The position numbers and the translations under genes are program-made. From an uncultured Methylophilus sp. (GTDB lineage: Bacteria > Pseudomonadota > Gammaproteobacteria > Burkholderiales > Methylophilaceae), in contig CAKZJM010000257.1 of NCBI GenBank assembly GCA_936943315.1, positions 1-10,192 on the forward strand: a stretch of 10,192 nucleotides of DNA. The letters run 5' to 3'. The notes under the pieces were generated by a model. The model was not told the DNA's origin and did no database searches. It was given only the letters and a program-made list of their open reading frames with translations. This document shows, piece after piece, positions 1 to 5,149 of the stretch; position 1 is the stretch's first letter, and each line of letters opens with the position of its first letter.

Positions 1-2
1 TG

Positions 3-611
3 ATTGATCGAAATTACGGCACACCATACGTTGTGTACTCAGAAATTGGTGCTGCAACAAGAGTCAGTGGAAGTGGTTGGTATGAGCTGACATTGATTCA
101 AAAGGCATTACGCATGGTTACCTCAGTACAAGGCTGGGTAGATGGTAATGGCAACAGTTTTCAAGTAAATAAAAATATAAATATTCTTTCATTGAGGGGG
201 CCTTGGGCAAGAGGCTATAGCTATCAAGTTGATCAAGATCTATGTGCTGAAAGTTGTAGTCAACTCGGTAAATTCGATTCCCTTCAGCAGGCAGTGGTAT
301 TTGACGCTACTGATGAGGAGATTGTCCAATCCAATCCTTCTGGACGCTCTGTCACGCATGTGGCTTGGGCGAAACCAAAGAAGGGCTACAAGTATCAATT
401 AACTGCAGCCACAACTGGTGGGGGTAAGCTCAGGTTTGTGATTCGTGATCCAGAAAAAAATGACTATGTCACTTATGATTCGAAAAGTTTGACCAATGGA
501 CAAAGTGTGACTTTTACATGGCCATTGGATAATTATGATATTACAACTATCGCAATCAGCGGTGTTGGGGAACCCTCTACCGTCTCTGGTTCACTGGTTC
601 GCATTGAGTAG
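3..611 (+). CDS. C-terminal part of a secreted-protein paralog, 5' end outside the window
   Basis: The reading frame is open from the window edge (first full codon at base 3) to a TAG stop at 609-611, about 202 residues, so the start lies upstream. The GTG at 33 is internal, not a real start, because the preceding residues (NYGTPYVVY) align with NYGTPFVIY in the complete gene at 1490-2977. By eye the two proteins are about 55-60% identical over this part and share RMVTS, RGPW, LGKFD, QAVVF, IVQSNP, WAKPK, TTGGGKLR and the ending SGxLVR. The protein should therefore be the carboxy-terminal portion of a second exported protein of the same unknown family, ending in an approximately 80-residue beta-rich domain. 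It differs from its paralog by a short insertion after RGPW that carries a Cys-Ala-Glu-Ser-Cys pair, absent from the paralog. Function is unknown. Confidence 0.85.
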   Translation: MDRNYGTPYVVYSEIGAATRVSGSGWYELTLIQKALRMVTSVQGWVDGNGNSFQVNKNINILSLRGPWARGYSYQVDQDLCAESCSQLGKFDSLQQAVVFDATDEEIVQSNPSGRSVTHVAWAKPKKGYKYQLTAATTGGGKLRFVIRDPEKNDYVTYDSKSLTNGQSVTFTWPLDNYDITTIAISGVGEPSTVSGSLVRIE

Positions 612-695
612 TTCACGATCCAATGCAGCGCTTTGAACAAACTGAGAAATTGTTGTTCTGATAAATATTATAATCTTAGCTTAGCACCTCCTACG

Positions 696-721
696 TTGAT
701 GACCTTTGATTTGGTCATCAA
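696..721. repeat. Perfect 9-bp hairpin downstream of the first paralog
   Basis: TTGATGACC (696-704) and GGTCATCAA (713-721) are perfect reverse complements around an 8-base loop. The hairpin lies 85 bases after the TAG stop. No run of T follows, so it is not a classical intrinsic terminator. It could stabilise the 3' end of the transcript or pause polymerase ahead of Rho. Confidence 0.5.
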
Positions 722-759
722 GAACTATCCCGAATCCTCTCAGTTGATTATAAATTTAT

Positions 760-807
760 AGTTGGGGCCTCCAATTGGAATAATTCACTCCACTTTGGCC
801 CCAACTA
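760..807. repeat. GC-rich 10-11 bp inverted repeat with a 27-base loop
   Basis: The left arm TAGTTGGGGCC (759-769) is the exact reverse complement of GGCCCCAACTA (797-807). Allowing a two-base bulge, the stem extends a further five A/T pairs outward. The loop begins with the perfect palindrome TCCAATTGGA at 770-779. No T-run follows on either strand. It is a strong structure of unknown role: a 3'-end hairpin, a Rho-assisted terminator, or a protein-binding site. Confidence 0.5.
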
Positions 808-903
808 AATCAATATACATCCCCAATCGTTCACTTCGTGGTCAAATTCATCTTTTAAAATGAAGATTTGGAGCCGAGGTTTTGAGTGCTCACAAGTTAG
901 AAA

Positions 904-931
904 AAAATTCATACTCTCTGGTATGTTTTTT
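904..931. terminator. Weak A/T-tract-flanked hairpin, possible bidirectional terminator
   Basis: CATAC (910-914) and GTATG (921-925) form a five-base stem with a 6-base loop. An A-run lies on the left and a T-run follows directly on the right (926-931), the arrangement of a Rho-independent terminator in either direction. The core stem is short and has only two G-C pairs, so termination would be inefficient. It lies about 300 bases after the upstream stop codon. Confidence 0.25.
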
Positions 932-1085
932 GCTATATACCTTCCTGAATCGATCTTGAAGCTAGGTTATCAAATCAAACTCCCAAACTTGGTCACTTTG
1001 TTACACATTTATTGAATATTGTGACAATTTCTGACTGATTTTTTGGTTCCCATTGACTGGTAATTCAAAAAGAAAGCTGGCAATC

Positions 1086-1139
1086 AATGCATGCCATTCG
1101 CGTTGGTGGCCAATCGAATGGCACCTAATCCACTGCATT
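1086..1139. repeat. Nested hairpin, 9 bp plus 4 bp, in the candidate leader
   Basis: TGCCATTCG (1092-1100) pairs perfectly with CGAATGGCA (1115-1123). Inside it, TTGG (1103-1106) pairs with CCAA (1110-1113) around a three-base loop. Outside it, AATGCA (1086-1091) can pair with TGCATT (1134-1139) across a 10-base bulge. This is the best-formed structure in the gap and lies about 350 bases upstream of the secreted-protein start. It could be a structured RNA element or a DNA binding site. Confidence 0.5.
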
Positions 1140-1186
1140 TAAAACTGGATAGGTACATGACAAAAATATCGTATTAAACACGCTGT

Positions 1187-1209
1187 ATACATGAGGTAGC
1201 TCTATGTAT
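1187..1209. repeat. 9-bp hairpin with one bulged base
   Basis: ATACATGAG (1187-1195) pairs with CTCTATGTAT (1200-1209) with a single bulged T at 1203 and the tetraloop GTAG. The right arm contains an ATG at 1204, preceded at seven bases by GAGG. The structure would therefore bury a possible short-peptide start if transcribed. Confidence 0.4.
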
Positions 1210-1480
1210 CGCATGCTTAACGCGTAAAAGAGGTTGTAAGCCTGAGTCACAATCAGGTGAGTAAGAAAGGCAATGGAGAATGTTTACTTGTTGTTGGCTG
1301 CCCTCATGCAGGAGGTATTGTATGAGTGCCCAATTGTCAGTGTGTTAGAAATGGGAAAGTGCATAACGTATGCATGTTACTAGTTCATCAGTGTTAGCGC
1401 TAATGGTCCTCTCAAGTGGCTTTAGATATTGCAGCGCTGTTTCACGACTTACTGATTATTTAATTCGTAATCTTTCCTTT

Positions 1481-1486
1481 CAGGAG
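1481..1486 (+). promoter_or_regulatory. Ribosome binding site favouring the second of two adjacent ATGs
   Basis: CAGGAG ends three bases before the ATG at 1490 and six bases before the ATG at 1493. The usual spacing of five to nine bases favours 1493 as the main initiation codon. The choice removes only one methionine and does not affect the signal peptide. Confidence 0.55.
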
Positions 1487-1489
1487 TAA

Positions 1490-2977
1490 ATGATGAAAGC
1501 ATTCAAGAAAGTGTCTTTTCTTACCCAGACTTGCCTTTATTCAGCGTCCCTATTAACAGCCATCAGTGCTGCAGGCGCTGTTGATCCTAATGTTGCAGCA
1601 GCAGCCCAAGTACAGGCTGCTGCTGCAACTGCCAGCAGTCAGTTACGTTTGGCGCAATATTATGCAAAACCTTTTGCTAATAACTCTTTGTGGAACAGTC
1701 GCCCCATCTCCCCGAGTTTTTCAAACTTTGTAATACCCACTGCGAAATACAATCCGCTGATTGACTCAGGAATATATTCATCAGGCTGTTTCTTTGCCGA
1801 TGATAAAAGCGGGCCAATGACTGTGAAAGCGATCCCTGGTACAAAGGGGTTGTATGATGCTGATGCGGAAGATTATCAACCTCAGATGGTTATTCCGCAT
1901 TGGCCTGCAGACTTAGTACCGGCGGCGGGTGGCGACGGCCATGCAGATATCTACGATGTTGCAAGCGGCGTCATTCATTCGTTTTGGAGACTGAAAAACG
2001 TCAATGGCGAGTGGACAGCCAATTTGTATGCTTGGTCTCCTATCAACGGAACAGGCTGGGCTGATCCGGCCCACTATTATCATGGAGCGAGAGCAGTGGG
2101 TATCGGTGCTTGTGCGGGGATCATCCGTAAGAGTGAGTATGCAAGCAGCGATCCTATCTATCCGCACGCATTAGCCATGTCTCTCGATACGACAGGCGCT
2201 GCGCCAGGATATGTGTACCCTGCAACTTCAGCTGATCATTACAGCGGTACTAATACAGGTCAGATTCCAGAAGGTGCATTGGTGATGTTGCCGAGTAGCT
2301 TTGATATTTCCAAGATCACAACGCCAGAGCTGATCAAAATTGTGAAGACTTTAAAAGTCTATGGTGCTTATGTCGTAGACGGTAACTATGGTACACCTTT
2401 CGTTATTTATGCTGAAACCGGTTCAGGTTTGGATTTGCATAAAAAAGGCTATAACCTAAAAGCCGCCAACGAATTGCATTTGATTCGCCAGTCGTTACGA
2501 ATGGTGACTTCAGCGAAATCATGGGTGGATGCATCTGGCCAGCCATTTATTCCAGAAAAGAATTTGAATGTGTTATCTATGCGCGGGCCCTGGGGGATCA
2601 AGCGTAACAATGTATGGAATAAAACAGACCCTTTACTTGGTAAATTCGATACTTGGAAACAGGCAGTGGTGTTTGGTCCGACAACTACACCTATCGTTCA
2701 ATCCAATCCGACAGGTAGGTCATTTAGTCAGGTGACATGGGCAAAACCAAAGGCTGGCGAAAAATTTAAACTTACTGCAGTGACAACCGGCGGGGGTAAG
2801 CTGAGAGTCATTATGTACGATCAACAATGGAAAACAAAGATTGATACCTATGATATGAACAATGGTCAATCTACGACGTTTGTTTGGCCAACCGGACAGT
2901 TATATTTCAGTGTCTATGCTACGAGTGGTGTTGGAAAGAGTTCTAGTGTGAGTGGTACTTTAGTACGCGTTAAATAA
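1490..2977 (+). CDS. Secreted protein of unknown function, complete tandem paralog
   Basis: This encodes 495 residues, or 494 if the ATG at 1493 is used. The N-terminus has a typical Sec signal peptide: basic residues at 3-7, a hydrophobic core at about 8-28, and likely cleavage after Ala-Gly-Ala at 28-30. An Ala/Gln-rich linker follows to about residue 52. The central domain (about 55-305) carries GDGHADIYD (148-156), HSFWR (163-167), GIGACAGIIR, PHALAM (from 225), IPEGAL and YGAYVVD (291-297). From memory this His-Ala-Leu-Ala and YGxYVxD pattern occurs in a broad group of uncharacterised secreted bacterial proteins, but I cannot name a family. Cys100 and Cys208 are the only cysteines in the mature protein and could form a disulfide. 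An approximately 80-residue C-terminal domain starts near TWAKPK (416) and ends SGTLVRVK. The pair of His motifs could be catalytic, but no known active site is recognised. The EPS context suggests a polysaccharide-related role, by inference only. Confidence 0.9.
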   Translation: MMKAFKKVSFLTQTCLYSASLLTAISAAGAVDPNVAAAAQVQAAAATASSQLRLAQYYAKPFANNSLWNSRPISPSFSNFVIPTAKYNPLIDSGIYSSGCFFADDKSGPMTVKAIPGTKGLYDADAEDYQPQMVIPHWPADLVPAAGGDGHADIYDVASGVIHSFWRLKNVNGEWTANLYAWSPINGTGWADPAHYYHGARAVGIGACAGIIRKSEYASSDPIYPHALAMSLDTTGAAPGYVYPATSADHYSGTNTGQIPEGALVMLPSSFDISKITTPELIKIVKTLKVYGAYVVDGNYGTPFVIYAETGSGLDLHKKGYNLKAANELHLIRQSLRMVTSAKSWVDASGQPFIPEKNLNVLSMRGPWGIKRNNVWNKTDPLLGKFDTWKQAVVFGPTTTPIVQSNPTGRSFSQVTWAKPKAGEKFKLTAVTTGGGKLRVIMYDQQWKTKIDTYDMNNGQSTTFVWPTGQLYFSVYATSGVGKSSSVSGTLVRVK

Positions 2978-2998
2978 CAGCTGTAGCCTAAACTTTAG

Positions 2999-3026
2999 AG
3001 CTATGGTGCTTGATTTCGCCATAGCT
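2999..3026 (+). terminator. Stem-loop shortly after the secreted-protein stop
   Basis: AGCTATGG (2999-3006) pairs with CCATAGCT (3019-3026). One G-U and one G-C pair extend it to ten pairs, leaving an 8-base loop. It starts 21 bases after the TAA stop, a natural place for a terminator of the secreted-protein gene. The bases after it (TCATTGA) are not a T-run, so termination may be Rho-dependent, or the hairpin may protect the 3' end. Confidence 0.45.
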
Positions 3027-3035
3027 TCATTGATA

Positions 3036-3096
3036 CCCCACCTTTAGATTAAGGTTTGCTATAGCCGTGAGACGCTATTGTAATCAAAAGGTGGGG
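3036..3096. repeat. 61-base imperfect inverted repeat with an inner hairpin
   Basis: The outer arms at 3036-3050 and 3082-3096 match as reverse complements at 14 of 15 positions, beginning CCCCACCTTT and ending AAAAGGTGGGG. Between them ATAGC (3061-3065) pairs with GCTAT (3074-3078) to form an inner hairpin. The last arm can alternatively fold with the next bases, GGTGG (3090-3094) with CCACC (3098-3102), so two folds compete. No target-site duplication is visible at the ends. It may be a transcription-ending structure or a small palindromic repeat element. Confidence 0.45.
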
Positions 3097-3111
3097 ACCA
3101 CCCATCCTACA

Positions 3112-3148
3112 TATTCATTAGCAAGAGGGCGACTCTTGCTAATGAATA
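3112..3148. terminator. Perfect 16-bp hairpin between convergent genes
   Basis: The arm at 3112-3127 (TATTCATTAGCAAGAG) is the exact reverse complement of 3133-3148 around the five-base loop GGCGA. It lies 135 bases after the secreted-protein stop and 50 bases past the acyltransferase stop on the opposite strand, where a shared bidirectional terminator is expected. On the plus strand it is followed within ten bases by a TTTT stretch; on the minus strand no U-run follows. The length and perfection of the stem make it the strongest structure in this spacer. Confidence 0.6.
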
Positions 3149-3197
3149 GTCCATATTTTATCAAACTCGTGTTCGTATCATTATCAATGCTAAATAG

Positions 3198-4178
3198 TTA
3201 ATGCGCCCATCTTTCATTTAGGTATTTCCTGACTGGAACTTCAATAAAGTGGTAACTTAAAGTTGCTATGACGAAAGCGGCTCCGAGTAGTGCAAATTTG
3301 GAATATCCCAAATGTATCATCTTGTACAAGGGTTGTTGCCACAAATAAAGTGAGAATGAAATCAAGCCGATTCGAATCAGGAGGGGATGGCATAAATACT
3401 TCATTAATACATCTGGCAATTCTTTCACAGAACAGATGGCAATCGCTACGCAAATCGTTCCAAAACTGTATTTAATTGGATCAGGGATGAAATTAAAATT
3501 AAGGGCAATGGCGATAGCAAAAGAAATAACGGCAGTGAGTGCATGAACTTGCTTAGCTTGGCCCATGAGTAAAAAAGTAATGGTTCCAATCAGAATCGAT
3601 GCACTGCGCGTATCACTTCTCCAATATACGCTGTAATAATTTAAATGCTGGATAAATGTCTGCACAGCTCCATTCACCACGAATAATATACAAATTGCGA
3701 TCAATGGTTTCAGGGGATCAAAACGATATTTTCTAGCCAAAAAAGCAATCAAAGCCAACAGTATATAGGTGTGCTCTTCAATGCATAGAGACCAGATATG
3801 GTCTAACACAGGCGAGTGGCCAGCGTAAATGCTGTAATAGTTGTATGTAAAAGTCAGCGAAGAAACGACACTTTGATAGCCGACCAGTAAGTCTGTGTCC
3901 GTTCGGCCGAATATCAGCCACATGCTGATGATAAATACAAACAAAGCAGGCCATACACGAGAAATTCGTCTTTTGAAAAACGTCGGCAAAGGCGATGTTT
4001 TGATAAACAAAATTTCTGCCATGAGCCGACCACTTAATACAAAAAACATTTCTACGCCAAACCTGCCAGCATTAAATCCGTGAATGGAAAGAAAGTGTCC
4101 GATCAGTACACTGAGGATTGATAATCCACGCCAACCATCCAAATAAGTATAACGTTCTGTATGTTTAGGAATGCTCAT
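3198..4178 (-). CDS. Acyltransferase family 3 membrane protein (OafA/YrhL-like)
   Basis: This 326-residue integral membrane protein probably transfers an acetyl or other acyl group to a glycan hydroxyl in the inner membrane. It shows the landmarks of the acyltransferase 3 family (PF01757): YLDGWRGLSIL at 12-22, the conserved His28 in IGH, FGVEMFFVLSG at 40-50, the basic FFKRRISR at 67-74, and HIWSLCIEEH at 127-136, matching the family's WSLxxEE pattern. About ten hydrophobic segments follow to the C-terminus. There is no periplasmic SGNH domain, so it is the short, single-domain form. Its ATG lies inside the last codons of the epimerase gene with a 14-base overlap and no good ribosome binding site, which points to translational coupling. 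It is the last gene of a three-gene minus-strand unit. An EPS O-acyltransferase is the most likely role; the acceptor and acyl donor cannot be read from sequence. Confidence 0.88.
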   Translation of the reverse strand: MSIPKHTERYTYLDGWRGLSILSVLIGHFLSIHGFNAGRFGVEMFFVLSGRLMAEILFIKTSPLPTFFKRRISRVWPALFVFIISMWLIFGRTDTDLLVGYQSVVSSLTFTYNYYSIYAGHSPVLDHIWSLCIEEHTYILLALIAFLARKYRFDPLKPLIAICILFVVNGAVQTFIQHLNYYSVYWRSDTRSASILIGTITFLLMGQAKQVHALTAVISFAIAIALNFNFIPDPIKYSFGTICVAIAICSVKELPDVLMKYLCHPLLIRIGLISFSLYLWQQPLYKMIHLGYSKFALLGAAFVIATLSYHFIEVPVRKYLNERWAH

Positions 4179-5136
4179 GCTTCAACCACTCAACTGAACT
4201 TGTAAGACTTTCCTGATAAGGCATAAAAGATAATTGGGAGGATATCTTTTGGGCGTCCAGAAAAATATGCTGTTTAAATAGTCTCACCAATGAGGGGGGG
4301 AGGGGTTCTGGCAGTTGATTGGCCAATTTTTTTTGGCCGGCTTTTTCGAGTATTTTTTGAGATATTTTAATGGCTGGACTAAAAGCTTTTGAGTCCAGTT
4401 TAAGTTGTTGAGGGTGAATGCGTTTCACTGGTGTTGCGCCAATGGCCTGTGCGAGATCAATAAAGTACTGATTCCACCTCGGACTATCTGGAGCAGCCAG
4501 GTTGAAGTGCTGAATTTCTCCCGCTCCCAATGGCATTTCAAGGCCTAAATGTATGGCTTTCACCACGTCATCGACATGTACCAGATTACTCCAGCCGTCT
4601 CCTGCATTACCGAGGTCACCTAAGCGGAATGCTTCAAGCAACCTGGCAATACGTTCTACCCATTGCACACTGTTGGGGCCATGGATGCAACCAGGCCGGA
4701 AAACAATGACCTTTCCGCCTGCCTGAGCATATGCCTGCATATGATTTTCTGCTTCACATTTAGCAGCCGCATACCAATTGTAATCAGGGTCGAACGACGA
4801 TTGTTCAGTGATGATGCCTTCGCTCGCACCATATACTGACATCGTGCTTAAATGCACAATGGTAGGCTTACCTGCTGCAAGCGCAGCTTGGGTCAAAATT
4901 TGCGCGCCAGTGCCTATTGAATCTTTGCTGCCCGCGACGCAATTCACTACCGCGTCAACATTTTGTAATTGTTTGGTTAACTCCGGCAGGTTCATGCTGT
5001 CGAGAATGACATGATTCGGAACATTGCTACGCATTCTCCCGCGAGAGGCTGCAATTGATGAAATATCTGTTGTTTGCAAGTGTGTATGTAGCCGACTACC
5101 TACATGCCCGGTGGCTCCAAGAATCAATACTTTCAT
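4165..5136 (-). CDS. NAD-dependent epimerase/dehydratase-family protein (extended SDR)
   Basis: The 323-residue protein has the extended short-chain dehydrogenase layout. An N-terminal Rossmann motif GATGHVG (7-13) binds NAD(P). Further landmarks are VNCVAG at 64-69, STMSVYG at 97-103 contributing the catalytic Ser/Thr, and Tyr122-Ala-Ala-Ala-Lys126 as the YxxxK catalytic pair. FRPGCIHGP and NLVHVDDVV are typical of nucleotide-sugar epimerases, reductases and dehydratases. All catalytic residues are present, so it should be active. The C-terminal half that sets the substrate is not diagnostic; 4-epimerase, 4-ketoreductase and other sugar-modifying roles are possible. The start is supported by AGGA seven bases upstream. 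It begins 13 bases after the GMC stop and overlaps the following acyltransferase by 14 bases, so the three are almost certainly cotranscribed. A cytoplasmic sugar-nucleotide or lipid-linked sugar substrate is inferred from context. Confidence 0.85.
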   Translation of the reverse strand: MKVLILGATGHVGSRLHTHLQTTDISSIAASRGRMRSNVPNHVILDSMNLPELTKQLQNVDAVVNCVAGSKDSIGTGAQILTQAALAAGKPTIVHLSTMSVYGASEGIITEQSSFDPDYNWYAAAKCEAENHMQAYAQAGGKVIVFRPGCIHGPNSVQWVERIARLLEAFRLGDLGNAGDGWSNLVHVDDVVKAIHLGLEMPLGAGEIQHFNLAAPDSPRWNQYFIDLAQAIGATPVKRIHPQQLKLDSKAFSPAIKISQKILEKAGQKKLANQLPEPLPPSLVRLFKQHIFLDAQKISSQLSFMPYQESLTSSVEWLKHEHS

Positions 5137-5149
5137 TTAAATTTCCTGA

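Larger units (their letters stand above)
612..1489. other. 878-base gene-free stretch between the two paralogs
   Basis: No protein-coding gene of convincing size is visible here on either strand. The stretch is AT-rich and unusually dense in inverted repeats, at 696-721, 760-807, 904-931, 1086-1139, 1187-1209, 1241-1257 and 1360-1374. It also has two perfect palindromes close to the downstream gene, TTAGCGCTAA at 1394-1403 and CAGCGCTG at 1432-1439. Three very short reading frames occur at 1204-1227, 1273-1383 and 1322-1348, the first and last with plausible ribosome binding sites. The first part probably holds the 3' untranslated region of the upstream gene. The last roughly 400 bases probably hold the promoter and leader of the downstream gene. 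No clear sigma-70 promoter could be assigned. Confidence 0.6.

Noticed and set aside
33..611. GTG at 33 as a gene start
   Set aside because: The codons before it align with the paralog and no signal peptide follows, so the gene is cut by the window edge rather than starting here.
1079..1092. A second TGGCA ... TGCA sequence resembling a sigma-54 promoter
   Set aside because: Spacing between the GG and GC elements is two bases too short, and the next GC is two too long.
1417..1433. Sigma-54-like -24/-12 element, TGGC ... TTGCA, upstream of the secreted-protein gene
   Set aside because: The GG to GC distance is 13 bases instead of the strict 12, so it is a near miss.
1913..2167. 84-codon antisense reading frame inside the secreted-protein gene
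   Set aside because: It is a shadow of the convincing sense gene, with no recognisable domain.
3036..3096. Miniature transposon or integron attC site
   Set aside because: No target duplication is visible at the ends and the core GTTRRRY-type recombination signature is absent, so it is listed only as an inverted repeat.
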